27,973 nucleotides of DNA from Paraglomus occultum. Its lineage: Eukaryota; Glomeromycota; Glomeromycetes; Paraglomerales; Paraglomeraceae. Shown here in pieces: positions 1-10,345 of the stretch. A program made the position numbers and the translations under genes. The notes below the pieces were generated by a model that saw only the letters and a program-made list of their open reading frames with translations, searched no databases and was not told the DNA's origin. Location of the stretch: assembly GCA_910592205.1 (NCBI GenBank), contig CAJVPJ010000341.1, forward strand, positions 1-27,973, read 5' to 3'. Positions within the stretch are counted from its first letter, which is position 1. Every line of letters starts with the position of its first letter.

Positions 1-79
1 CAGGTTTATTTGTTTTTAACTTATAAAGTTTTAAAGTCATGTGACATTAGTGCGGTTTATAGATGATAGCCACCATATT

Positions 80-232
80 ACGGGTTTTTACGGTTTCATA
101 TTCCTATTATTATTATTATAGACCATCAACAAACCTGTTGTGCAAGCGAGAAAGTTGGTGTGTCGTAATGATTGGATGATGTTAGAACACGAGTGTTTGT
201 GTACGTGTAATGCTCGTCTATCAACAAACAAT
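80..232 (+). repeat. Dispersed direct repeat, left copy
   Basis: This stretch starts with two degenerate ACGGTTT-type units and an ATT-rich run. It then carries the strings ATCAACAAACCTGTTGTGCA, TTGGTGTG and ACGAGTGTTTGT, and ends in ACAAACAATT. The same strings occur in the same order and orientation at 25324-25472. Similarity stops just after ACAAACAATT in both copies, so that is probably the right-hand boundary. The left copy has only about two of the 11-bp ACGGTTT units, whereas the right copy has well over a dozen. No coding sequence is apparent in it. It may be a short non-autonomous element or a subtelomere-like repeat; nothing in the window decides between these. Confidence 0.8.
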
Positions 233-584
233 TTAATGATTCGTTACTTCATTTCATGTAGGGATCTTGGGTGATTAATCTCCAAAACGTTCTCGATCTT
301 ATTTATTGTGTTCTATCCGCCGGATTTATAGAGAAAGTGAATATCGACATCATGTACCTATTTAACCATATAAGTTACTAAGAAAAATCGGTAAAGAGCG
401 ACATCTTTTGTCGGTGAATAGAAAGGGTTGATCGGATTCAATGTTATATAAATATTTCGATTTTTAATGATTTACTTATAATTGTTTAGTGCTATATACA
501 TTGCGCCCTCCCCGATCACGGTGACGGCCATTTGGGTTATTTTGCAACGACTATCAATAAATATATCGCTTGCGCATTCTTCTT

Positions 585-2042
585 TTAGTTATCCTCTTCC
601 GCTTCAAGAATACAAGCATCTTCTTGTTCAGCAGCCTGGTATAATTCAGCAGCCTTTTGAGTGTCTTCTTCTACTCCAATACCATTCTGATAACACGCGA
701 TAAGAGCCAATTGTGACGGACGATACCCTCGTTCTGCTGCACTTTTGAATAATTCGAAGGCTTTCGTGTCGTTCTTTTCTGTCCCTTTCGCGTTATAATA
801 GCAAACGGCGAGATTATGTTGCGCTTTTGCAAGTTCGTACCCATCTGTTTCTTGGTATAGTTCAACTGTTTTTTGATATAGTTCATTCGCATTTTGTTGA
901 TTTCCTTGTTCAACAACTCTTTGAAGTAATTTCACTGCTATTCGTTCGTCTTTCTCCGCTCCCACCCCATACAAATGACATATGCTAAGATTATATTGAG
1001 CACCAGCATGCCCTTGTTCGGCGGCTTTTCGGTATAATTCAACGGCCTTTTGAGCATTTTTCTCAACTCCCACTCCATCATAATAGCTTACGGCAAGGTT
1101 ATACTGCGAGCTGGCAATCCCTTGTTCAGCAGCTTCTTCATATAATCTGACTGCTTTTTGAGCATCTTTTTCCACCCCGATGCCATTATCATAACATACG
1201 GCAAGATTGTGTTTCGCTTTGGAATGTCCTCGTTTGGCTGCACTTTGATATAATTTAATGGCTTTTGGCAAATTCTTTTCTGTGCCGATACCGTTCAAAC
1301 AGTGCGTGGCAAGGTTATACTGAGCAGGGACATACATTTGATCAGCTGCCATTTGATATAGTTCGACTGATTTTTGGTAATCTCTTTCTACACCAACCGC
1401 GTTGCTATAGCACAAACCAAGAATATACTGTGCCGCAGCGTACTGTTGGTCAGCAGCTTTTCGAATTAAAGTCACCGCCTTTTGACCATCTTTCTCTAAG
1501 CCAATATTCTTCAGCTGACATACACCGAGGCTATATTGTGCTTTAGCATAACCTTGTTCCGCAGCAGCTTGGAACAATGTGATTGACGTTTGATCAAATA
1601 TCTCACGTTCACGATACAAATATTTGCCAATTTTGTACTGCGCAGGAGCGTAACCCTGCTCAGCAGCTTTGTGATATAATGCAAGCGCTTTGCGGATGTC
1701 TTTTTTTATTCCGGTTCCTTTATTATAGCACCAGCCGAGGGCGTATTGTGAGGGCAGATATCCTTGGCTTGCGGCTTGTTTATATAATTCAACGGCTTTT
1801 TTATCGTCTTGGTCAACGTCTATTCCATCGCCATAACGTATAGCAAGATTATGAATCTGTTGTGCACAGTCGAGTCCGGGTTTGGGTGCTTGCTCGTATA
1901 ATTCAATTGCCTTTTTCAAATCAGTCTCTACTCGGCTGTAATATGAATCATCATAATATTGTGCGACAGGGTCATTTTTTTGCTTGGCGGCAGCGTTTTG
2001 ATATACTTCAAAGGTTGATTTGTGAACTGCGTCCATTTCCAT
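585..2042 (-). CDS. Sel1-like repeat (SLR) protein, intact
   Basis: This is an uninterrupted 485-codon frame with an ATG at 2042-2040, a second in-frame ATG two codons later, and a TAA stop at 585-587. From about residue 59 to 475 the protein is built of roughly eleven 36-residue Sel1-like repeats. Typical units read AQYNLAVCYYxGxGVEKD followed by QKAVELYxKAAEQG. One unit around residues 380-404 is irregular and looks partly duplicated. The C-terminus is acidic (EAEEDN). I see no signal peptide, membrane segment or kinase domain, so it is probably cytosolic. Sel1 repeats fold as paired helices and serve as protein-interaction scaffolds in ER-associated degradation, chitin synthase activation and signalling; the partner here cannot be read from sequence. 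The repeat codons are well preserved in contrast to the surrounding relics, which argues for recent or continuing constraint. No intron is needed to read it. Confidence 0.93.
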   Translation of the reverse strand: MEMDAVHKSTFEVYQNAAAKQKNDPVAQYYDDSYYSRVETDLKKAIELYEQAPKPGLDCAQQIHNLAIRYGDGIDVDQDDKKAVELYKQAASQGYLPSQYALGWCYNKGTGIKKDIRKALALYHKAAEQGYAPAQYKIGKYLYREREIFDQTSITLFQAAAEQGYAKAQYSLGVCQLKNIGLEKDGQKAVTLIRKAADQQYAAAQYILGLCYSNAVGVERDYQKSVELYQMAADQMYVPAQYNLATHCLNGIGTEKNLPKAIKLYQSAAKRGHSKAKHNLAVCYDNGIGVEKDAQKAVRLYEEAAEQGIASSQYNLAVSYYDGVGVEKNAQKAVELYRKAAEQGHAGAQYNLSICHLYGVGAEKDERIAVKLLQRVVEQGNQQNANELYQKTVELYQETDGYELAKAQHNLAVCYYNAKGTEKNDTKAFELFKSAAERGYRPSQLALIACYQNGIGVEEDTQKAAELYQAAEQEDACILEAEEDN

Positions 2043-3086
2043 ATTGAACGTACAAGTGTTTAGTTATGTAGTTTGTAAGTGTGTGGGTTTTTAAAAGAGG
2101 TACGATATCAAGAGACAAATATAAAATGACTGATGTTTTTGTTGGTGGTGGAGAAAGTAGCGTGTTTAAATACTTTCAATGTAAAACGGATGTGTAACTG
2201 CGGTTGTTTGTTGATTATGAAATCATTGGCTGTAAAATCTTTTCCATTGTGACAGTATACAAAATAAAGAAGCGCCGCAGTAGGTAGTGATTTTCCTGTT
2301 GAGGGGTAGATTGTGGATAGAAAACTTTCCATATAAATCTGATAATTAAGAACATTTGAGTGAGGTAAGAGAACGAGCACCAGTTAGACATTTAGGCATG
2401 CGTAACCATTGGTTGGCGAGACAACATAATTTGAAAGCTAATACGTTATGCCCCAAAAGCGTGGGAAATGAAAGTAGAATGGGACGTGTTAATTAGACAA
2501 GAGTGATAACAAAGCAGGTGGTTTTTTAGACCAGTTTCCAATAAAGGCATTGTATTACTACTGCCATCACCATTGTTATTACGAGTATACACTGTTCACA
2601 ATACAAACGAAACAATAGTTTATCTTACCCCCCGTAAAGTCAACGCTCTGATTGGCCAAGATAGAACAACAAAAACATTACTAACCCTCTTTCATATGAT
2701 AATAGTAATAGTAATATAGAGGGATATAATATAGCTTCTCAGTTTTTAAGACGACAGTCGCGTTTATAATTGTAGATGCTCCGCCTAGTCAAAAATGTTC
2801 AATCAAGCTGCCATTATCTAAACACAAATCAGAAGAACAGAAACCAGTTGAGTCATTTCAACCCTTGTAAGAGGAGCAAATACCAACAAATTAGCCAATG
2901 GTAAGCACCAAATTCGGAGTTGAGATGATGATGGAGTACAATTTAGAGATACTGCCAAGAAGCCGTTGCTGAACAATGACATGAATTAACGGAAACATTA
3001 TGGAATAATGTAGTAATAATGAAATCTTTATAATTATGACTTTTATATTAACATACAATAACCTTCTCTTACACATACGTCATTAA
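2043..3086. other. Intergenic, upstream of the SLR gene
   Basis: This holds the presumed promoter and 5' leader of the minus-strand SLR gene. Read on the minus strand, the last 60 bases before the ATG are rich in A, C and T (ACCCACACACTTACAAAC), as is common in fungal leaders. A 90-codon minus-strand open frame at 2108-2380 has no recognisable motif and is not called. I see no further gene. Confidence 0.4.
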
Positions 3087-3892
3087 TCAACACTCACCAT
3101 AGAGCGCGGTAATAGGCAAACGGGTCACAGCAATCAATCCGACTTGCACTTGATCTATTTCCATTCCAATTCGAGATTGTCTTTCTCCGATCATATGAGC
3201 TCGATTTTTTTGTATGCGGAACACCGAGATTCTGCGTATGAAAGAATGCAGAGGTTGGCTAATCGAGGACGGTTCAAAAGTCTTGTACTCTGAAAGATGC
3301 TATGGACAAAAACATGGAACTTGATTGCGAAAGAAAAAAAGAAGCTTTATTAGTGTCAGAAGGACGGGCTCACATTACGATGGAAAATCCTGCGGTGAAC
3401 CACTTGGACCTGATCGCAATCTTATCCGAAGTTCCGTGATCGGTTGATAGCACGTGTCGAGTGTTGCTATGAAGAGATACTAATATCTTTGAAGACTTGG
3501 CGTGAATTTGGAATCATAAACAACGAAGGCTCCGTCCGCGATAGTACAGCATGAGGGAACTGTCTGAGAATTATAAAGGTATCCATACTCCATAATATAG
3601 CATAGCAAACTCTGGCTATTCAGCGACGCATGATCGATCTCCAATAACATTAATCATGCGCTGTGGTTTTCTGTAACTCGTGAATGCTTAATCAGATTTT
3701 AGCGATGAACAAGGCGTGTGTAAGTTGGGCAGTCGATATTTGAGCAGGTGAGAAGGTTTCCCATCGTCAAAGATCACTACAACGCGCAATGTTGATATTT
3801 TATCAAATTAAGATGAACAAACGGAACGTGGAACTTTTTCCTGACAAAACGGATATGGACGTGACACATGCTATTCAAAGGAAAGAAGATCG
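3087..3892 (+). pseudogene. Unidentified protein-coding relic, frameshifted
   Basis: Three plus-strand frames tile end to end with little overlap. The first is open from 3087 to 3293 and includes DHMSSIFLYAEHRD and YERMQRLANRGRFK. The second runs from 3290 to 3439 and includes DAMDKNMELDCERKKEALLV and ITMENPAVNHLDLIA. The third, ending in a stop at 3552-3554, includes FRDRLIARVECCYEEIL and SLKTWREFGIINNEG. A further open stretch near 3747-3892 reads KRNVELFPDKTDMDVTHAIQ and may belong to the same gene. The composition is charged and protein-like, and base composition is more GC-rich than the flanks. I do not recognise the family. The tiling suggests a decayed gene with two frameshifts near 3291 and 3435. 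A spliced gene is less likely because no clear splice sites sit at the joins. Confidence 0.45.
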
Positions 3893-5180
3893 ATGACCGC
3901 CTTCCAAATTCTAGTTGCTGTTGTAATAGCACGTGGATCTTGTTGTTGGTGTCACTCTGCATGGGAATTTTGACGATTGTAACAACAGTGAGTGAGAGAG
4001 TTTTTGACACTCCTCACGGTTTAATGTAATTATCAACTTTTCAAGTGGATGCAATCTACACATAACGTAACTTATCGCGTGTAATTCTGTTAGGAAATGG
4101 AGCAATATCAGGAGTAAGCGTGATGCCTGTGACGTTAATGTCTTATACTTATTAATATTGCTATTACTTCTTAGCAAAGTAATCATCGAGACATGATGTC
4201 GGACGCGGCGTGGGACTGAGGATAACATGTACAATCATTATTAGGATCATACCTTGGAAAGATTACGAGATGATACCATTTAACACTATAATCGAATGTA
4301 GACCGAAATATGGGGCTATCTCCAACGCTGTTACAATTGTCTTCTATCGTCTGTTATTTTATTCACAGATGAACGTTCTGTCGCCAATCAATGAAAAGGG
4401 CGATTTACGGCTACCATTAGTGTCCCAAAAAACTGTTTGTCGTAAATCATGGAATTGCCACTTTTCGGTTGCGATATTTAATGGTATGATTATATTTTCA
4501 ATCACGTGGCACAATATTCAACCGCATTCACTTATTATGCTTTTAATATTCTATTACACTTATAGAAGTTAGAAGATGTCCATCGATTCTGTAAGTAGCA
4601 AAGGTCAGGATGGTTGGCTGTTCTGTACCGTTGAGCTATTTCTCTGGATACGATAACAATCTATCACAGTTGTCTATTTCGTTTGACGCCATTTATCATA
4701 CGTGTTAAATGGGAATGATCGTGGGAAGTCGCTATCGTGCCTGTTAGTATTCCCGTTCATTAACTGCGCGACAATATTATCACGGTTCAAGGGTGGAAAG
4801 GTAACGATTCGTGCCTTAGATTTTGATGAATTCTTTCTCTACTTTAATCTTAATTTTGAATTGTCATTCTTACGTTAATATTAGACGATTTATTGATTGA
4901 TTACGGTACGCTCAGCCGTCTTTTGATCACATGTACGTATGGATCATACGCCATAACACGTTCTCTTGGAAATTTTTGACATTGAGGTATCAACAGCAAT
5001 TCTTCATGCGCCACCACTTATGCTCCGTCTTATTGTGAATGAAAAAATAAGAATTATCAAAGAAAAGGCTAAGAACTTTCCGAAGGATGATAAATATAAT
5101 TGAACTGCATTTAATTTAATGGTAATCCCTTTTCTTGCTCTAAAGTTAAACTATCTAAAATTAGTTAATTCCCAATATCC
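3893..5180. other. Gene-poor stretch
   Basis: A 120-codon plus-strand open frame at 4210-4572 begins at GTG, is rich in Ile and Tyr, and shows no motif; I do not call it a gene. The rest has stops in all frames and no repeat that I can see. Confidence 0.4.
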
Positions 5181-5668
5181 GTGATCAATGTGGGCAATAA
5201 ACATAAGGTTTTCTGGGAGGAAAAAACGCGATTTCATATAACAGATTTTTTTTCCCGGAAGTCCCAATTAGGGTTGCAACGCAAATTAGTAGCGCGTGGA
5301 GCTATGTGTACTATTGCAAGACAGGAACATTACCATATGCAACGATCTCCTTATGACGACGAAACAATAATAATTACAGATGGAGGATTATATAACAACG
5401 ATTCTATGCACCCGGCGTTGATTTTGCGTATTCTTTATTGGAGGGTTACATACACAAAAAAGGTAAGAGAGACATAGTTTATGCACGTGATAGAATACTG
5501 TGTCTCTCGCTTATTATTATTACATTCTATTAAAAACATAGGTCACATGCCGGAGAGACCCTGAAGCTGTATGTCGATAGCTTGGTGAAATTTATGTGCG
5601 TATTCGAAAATTTACATGCAATGTAATATTTTTAAATTACTTGACAAATGCTCAATATTCTCAATTTA
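5181..5668 (+). pseudogene. Possible exon pair with a 79-nt intron, unidentified
   Basis: An open frame from about 5181 includes QLGLQRKLVARGAMCTIARQ and SPYDDETIIITDGGLYNNDS. It reaches a good 5' splice signal, AAG|GTAAGA at 5463. After 79 nt there is a pyrimidine- and AT-rich stretch ending in ACATAG at 5541. Joining at these sites keeps the frame and gives VTCRRDPEAVCR. This is followed by one TAG (5578-5580) and then a further open run (LGEIYVRIRKFTC) to about 5668. There is no ATG at a convincing place; the longest frame begins with GTG. The single in-frame stop suggests a decayed gene. The family is unknown to me, and chance openness in AT-rich DNA is a real alternative. Confidence 0.28.
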
Positions 5669-6249
5669 ATTAATGCTTATGAATTCAATAATTCTATTAA
5701 AATATAGACCCTGAACATCATGACCAAGTTTTATAAGCGCGATCTATTGTGAGGTCTGTGAGCCTGCCAAGCGATAAACTTAAACAAGTGATGTCTCCTT
5801 CAAATTTGTCTCGTTGAATGGTTCAATTGTATCGTTCAGCTTGAGGCTATTTAGAATCATTGTCCGCATTCATGTACAGTAGATGGAAGAGGAAATACGA
5901 CTTATCGAACCGGTCTGTCATTGGTCGTGAAACGCTGAGACAGACCATCAGCATTTAAAGCAGAATCAATAACAACACGCTTTATAAGGTTTCAACAACG
6001 TCCTCTCGACACATCTTTGTGATATTATCGGGTTGGCATTTCCTTTCAACGGCTGTTATGCTTTCAACATCCCCATTGTGCAGGTCGATGTGACTTTTCC
6101 TGCTACGTCGTTGGCAATCACACGCGGATCATGAGTGGAGGATCTTTTATCCTCTGCTCGGCTAGTATATACGTATAAGAAGCAAGTTCCTTTTAGAAAC
6201 GCGCAAGAAGACACGACGATCAAGGAACACTTTCGTGCATATATATACT
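5669..6249. other. Gene-poor stretch upstream of the RAD51-paralogue relic
   Basis: I find no open frame or motif that I can support. If the relic beginning near 6250 once had an N-terminal half, it should lie here, but nothing in this stretch is recognisable as such. Confidence 0.35.
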
Positions 6250-6800
6250 CAGACTACGCCATTGCGTACCTTAGCTAATCTAATTGGGCCAGCTAGCAGT
6301 GGAAAACTCAAACTGCAACTCTTGTGGCAAATAATTTTTTTGGTTAGTAATTTTAAATATTGCATACTTTGTGCGGTTTGGAACGGAGTTGATCACTTTT
6401 ATTCACATCAAAGTGCTCACTCAGCCCAATTTAAGCCGTTTTTATCTATTTACATAACTTGTAAAAAAAGAGAATAAAAGCCAAAATAATGGATTTATCT
6501 AGGGATAGGGGAAGTGGGTTTCGTCTAAAGGCTATCGTTGTGAAGGCATTCCAAAGCACTGAGCTTGCTGTCGATTGAATGGTGGAGAGATCTCGGAACA
6601 GTACCTTTGGATAGGGTTTTCGAGGTTATTTGGCACATGACCTTTTGGATAAGACATCAATTTCAATGTAAACAGTCCCGTGGCTATCTAACTGAGAGCT
6701 AGTGCCTATCAGCCCTGCCTTGACATTAATATGGGTTTTGGTTGATATCTTCGTTTTGCAGTCATTCCAAAGATTCGTATCAAGATTTTTGACTCAAATT
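6250..6800 (+). pseudogene. RAD51-paralogue (RAD57/XRCC3-like) ATPase relic
   Basis: Three fragments occur in the order and rough spacing expected of a RAD51-paralogue ATPase core. First, 6250-6330 reads LIGPASSGKLKLQLLWQ, a Walker A (GPASSGK at 6286-6306) followed by an LQLLWQ helix like the QLCLQLLLQ of RAD57 and XRCC3. Second, 6604-6663 reads PLDRVFEVIWHMTFWIRHQF, close to the LDRVF...LLxxIRHQLP segment that precedes the beta-strand bearing Walker B. Third, 6773-6796 reads IRIKIFDS, matching the hydrophobic strand plus Asp-Ser of Walker B (VKLxVIDS). Weak similarity to the FPxKRL segment is seen near 6515-6535 (GFRLKAI). Each fragment is in a different frame or separated by stops, and the Thr after the Walker A Lys is replaced by Leu. 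Functional members help RAD51 assemble on single-stranded DNA in recombination repair; this copy cannot. The family call is by eye. Confidence 0.5.
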
Positions 6801-8690
6801 ACAACGAATGATCTTTGAACAAGAGATTCACACACAGTGCGCTTAATCTAAACGCGTATACGATATCACATACCTACGATATGGCGAAATTGCCGTCATT
6901 AACCAAAATATACCGCGATCGTCATTTCCAGGTCCCCGCACTTTTTACAATTAATCATCGCGTCTAGTTCGCTGTAATTGCCAGACCTTATCGTTGTATA
7001 AAAAGTGATAGCATAAAAGTTGTAGTCGATCCGAAGGTAATTGGAGCAGTTGGAAAGTTCTTGAAATGCACCTCGTCTTTGAATATTGTCTTATTTACAA
7101 CACTTGAGAGCGGACATTCGAGGACGGATTATCAATATCTGGAAAAAGAATAGGTTTAGTTAACGCTGAGGCTCTCTTATAAATAATTCACCTCTAATTG
7201 CAACTCGATTAATTTCGCGTTTAACCGCTTTATCGTCAAATGGAAATCTGTTACTCCAACGTTACGTCGCGGGCTTAACTATCTGCATCTAGTCGGATCA
7301 TATTGCCAAAGGACTGGCCGGAAACTCTTGAGCAAACGTTTCCTAGTCTCGCGTTCAAATCCTGCCGTTGGGCAAACTTGTTAACATTATCATTGTATTC
7401 GTGAGAAAGTGTGTAACGCTTGATAATAATTGATAGAATGTTAAATCCTTTATGTTTTCTGTTTCAACGGGCTATTACTATCAATATCGTTCCGCCGATA
7501 AATGTATCGATTGATTGTTTCTCTCTGGTAAATGTGTCAACTGGTTGTATTTTTCAAAAAGTTTATTGAATTAGTATATATTCCGAGCTTACTGCTGTTA
7601 GTAGACAATTGTTACGCTTATTCTATTGTTCATGATTTGAACAAGAAATGTACCGCGTATTGTCAATTTAAGCCTGTTCCCAAGTACAACTATCGATATC
7701 ATCGAACCAAACAAACGTCGTTCCTTCCGACTGTCATGCCATAACGTCTGTAAGAGAATTTTCCACTACTTTCAAGTTTATCTGTATATTTTTCATACTC
7801 GTTTTGATCGAGCATCGCCTTCCGCAAATTTTAATTATATCGATATCTCGTATTGAGATTATGGTATTCGGTCGGTTTAGAATGGGAGATTTTTTCCGCT
7901 CAAATGCACGTCAGCGCAATTGACCGTTCAACGTTATTATGAGTGTTTCAAAATTCAGAGTGTTTGCCAACAAAACAATATGTCGTTCAACCAATATCAT
8001 CCGGACAAGCCACTTTTTAATTGGAATGTAAGCATGTGTAACCTGTTAAGCACTCGACTTTTCGCGAGGAACAACGCTTCTCCCAATCGTTCACTTGAAA
8101 CTTGTTTAACCTTCCCACATATCTTATTGTCCATTCAATTCTGGTTTCTTATCTTTGCATCTCATCTACATTTCCGTGTGAACAAATCCGAAATTGGACC
8201 GACCATGCAGATAGCACTACACAACTGCATACATGTGCAGGGTACCCTCTCATAAAGGATGCCCAAAAGCAGCCAACACGTAAAGCATCAGGGGCTGAGT
8301 ACTGAAGAACGTAATCCTATAAAATAGGTCCATTTCGCGCAGTCAGAAATTCATGGCACTGCAAAAACGCAAAATGTTAGCTTACGTTGTTAAACTTTCG
8401 ATAAAACCACCGAACCAAACTTATAAGTCTTGCGTTTCCTTACTTGATACAAAGTATAAAACACTAAACGTCTTGCAACAAATGTCTTTCTTACTCTCGG
8501 AACTCTTCCGCGCCTCTTCCGCGAACGCTCGGACAAATTTACTCGAGCAAGCCTGCCTACGAAAACAAGCTCAGCAGCCTATGTTGACACTCGGGGTAAC
8601 CTTTGTTTCTTGGTCACGACTCAAAAACGGTCAACGACTTTTTCCCCAACGGCGGAAACTGCAGCCTTGCGAAGCAAAACTGCGTGTATT
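6801..8690. other. Gene-poor stretch with unassigned open frames
   Basis: The stretch contains open frames at 7532-7744, 7920-8255 and 8353-8694. The last has an ATG and 113 codons (MALQKRKMLAYVVKLSIKPP at the start) and is basic, but no domain is recognisable and codon use looks like its surroundings. I cannot support any as a gene. A C-terminal continuation of the RAD51-paralogue relic is not visible. Confidence 0.35.
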
Positions 8691-8754
8691 ATAATTTTAC
8701 CTAAAATTATTTAAAAAAGAAAGCCGGGTGCATTATAAATTATAGTTGCACCCG
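8691..8754. repeat. Two adjacent inverted repeats
   Basis: The first is a near-perfect palindrome at 8691-8710 (ATAATTTTA, two C bases, TAAAATTAT). The second has 8-bp arms CGGGTGCA (8725-8732) and TGCACCCG (8747-8754) around an AT core that is itself nearly self-complementary. Together they form two cruciform-capable elements 14 bp apart. The role is unknown; they could be the centre of a foldback or MITE-type element. Confidence 0.6.
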
Positions 8755-8910
8755 AATTATTCAAAGGAAAGCAGGAGGCTTTCAACTTAGCCATCAGCGC
8801 CACTCGCTATCGATTTGGCCAATCGGGGCTTCTGGTGGCTTTTGATACGGCCATAGTGAATGGTAGAGTTAGGTGTTAAGAACGATAGAGTTAGGGAAAT
8901 ATTGAATGAA

Positions 8911-9145
8911 GAGTGTTCTTAAATAAATGTATAGTAGTATGAAATTTCAGTAACCCGAGTGTTCCTGAATATTTGTATAATCAGATGTGTAACTTTACTA
9001 ATAAGAGCGTTCTTAATAGAAGTATAGTCACAAGCGTAAATTTTACTTATAAGAGTGTTCTTAATAGATGCATAGTCACAAGTAAATTTTACTAATAAGA
9101 GTGTTCTTAAATAAATGTATTGTTTACTAATAAAAACATTAATTA
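8911..9145 (+). repeat. 46-48 bp tandem repeat array, about five units
   Basis: The landmark GAGTGTTCTT (or a one-base variant) recurs at 8911, 8957, 9005, 9053 and 9099, giving periods of 46, 48, 48 and 46 bp. The unit reads roughly ACTAATAAGAGTGTTCTTAA followed by TAGATGTATAGTCACAAGTA and AATTTT. Units three to five are most alike; the first two and the trailing partial unit are more diverged. There is no coding capacity. It is a minisatellite. Confidence 0.85.
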
Positions 9146-10160
9146 ATTTTCTACATTAAACATATAAGCCCAATGATTTACCGTCAATCAATTCTTATGC
9201 CCAGCGGTCATTGTGCATATCAATAATAACGCTATAACGAGGTGTAATTTATTTGATTATTATGATCATCATCATTATTTTCGCTTGGTTGTCGAATATT
9301 GCCTTTAGAAAATGTTATGACAGTCTTGTTAGTCTTGTCTCAACGGTAATATTTGCAGTTACCCCATAATTTGCGGAAATAACGCTGAGCATAGAAAATT
9401 TTTAATTAATTTAATTATTCTAAAAAAATTATTTATTTGGATTTCGGGCTAAATGTACTGGTACGCCCCTGTTGTGTTTTGTAAGATGAAGATCCACAAA
9501 ATTTTGTGTTGCTGTTTTTTGAATTCCTTAATATTAGATAAGCATCTCATGATCGATTCGCTAGCACCAGGAACAGAATAGCACTAAGCTGTTCTCCGTA
9601 AGGCGGAAAGGAAGCCGTGAAGAGTAAGTGGACGAAAGATTGTCGAGACAGTACGATGACTATTAAACTAGCTTTATTGATGTGTCTTTCATTTATTTCT
9701 CTTTAGACACTTGGTGATGTTTACAATCTGGAAGTCTCCCCACTTTTTCTAATATTGCGCTACTCACACGAGAATCTCGAACTTTTTTTGTTTTGGGTAA
9801 GCTTCATTATTGCTAAGCTATGGATAAAGTTAGACGAGTTATCCTTCTCGACACATTCCCATTTTTTGATTAAAACTGCGTTCCCAATCACATTAATATC
9901 TCGACGATAACTGCAGTCCCAAAAGAGATAGGGATAAATGCGCAGGTATTCCGACTTTGATGTTTGTGGTTACATAAAGAAGCAACGATGAGATGTGTTA
10001 GATGTGATAATGAGTCAGCGGGTTACGAACTGAGCAGCGGAGATAAAAAAAATATGCATTTTAACATGAGAAATCGGGGCTGTTCATATTATGAAGAACA
10101 GCGATAAAACTAAACGCGTGGAGTTTAAGTACCATAAATTGATCCATGTTCTCACCATTC
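9146..10160. other. Gene-poor stretch upstream of the copia relic
   Basis: This stretch is AT-rich. No gene or LTR pair could be recognised. If the copia remnant to the right was once complete, its gag, protease and integrase should lie on this side, but nothing readable remains. Confidence 0.35.
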
Positions 10161-10164
10161 AATC

Positions 10165-10345
10165 TAAACTGTTGGCCTATGATGAAGTTTGGACGTTATT
10201 TGAAACAATCGAATACTTGGCAAGTTATGGTCATATCATACTGAGGGGGCGCCTTTGATTGTTGCGATTGTCTGTGTTAATGATTTCATTATAACGGGTT
10301 TTCGCGAGATAAAGACCGAGATGATGCAAAAGTTCACTTAGAGGC
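10165..10345 (+). pseudogene. Ty1/copia reverse transcriptase remnant
   Basis: The frame at 10255-10330 reads LIVAIVCVNDFIITG and then FREIKTEMMQKF. It matches the copia RT catalytic block LIVAIVYVDDFIITG plus the following EIKxxMxxKF helix. The catalytic YVDD has become CVND (10273-10284), losing the first catalytic Asp, and the frame meets a stop soon after. Immediately upstream, pieces such as KFGRYLKQS and EYLASYG sit in shifting frames and resemble the segment after LYGLKQAPRAWY. No LTRs, primer-binding site, integrase or RNase H could be seen. This is an old, inactive retrotransposon fragment. Confidence 0.65.

Noticed and set aside
482-2047. Plus-strand and second minus-strand open frames over the SLR gene
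   Set aside because: They are shadows of the repeat-rich minus-strand coding sequence.
4210-4572. 120-codon open frame
   Set aside because: It starts at GTG, has AT-driven composition and no recognisable motif or homologue.
7250-7370. Possible tRNA with a GTTCAAATCC T-loop sequence at about 7345
   Set aside because: The bases on either side of the loop do not form a T-stem, and no acceptor or anticodon stem could be matched.
8353-8694. 113-codon ATG-initiated open frame
   Set aside because: There is no domain, no splice or expression evidence, and composition is like the flanks. It could be real but cannot be supported.
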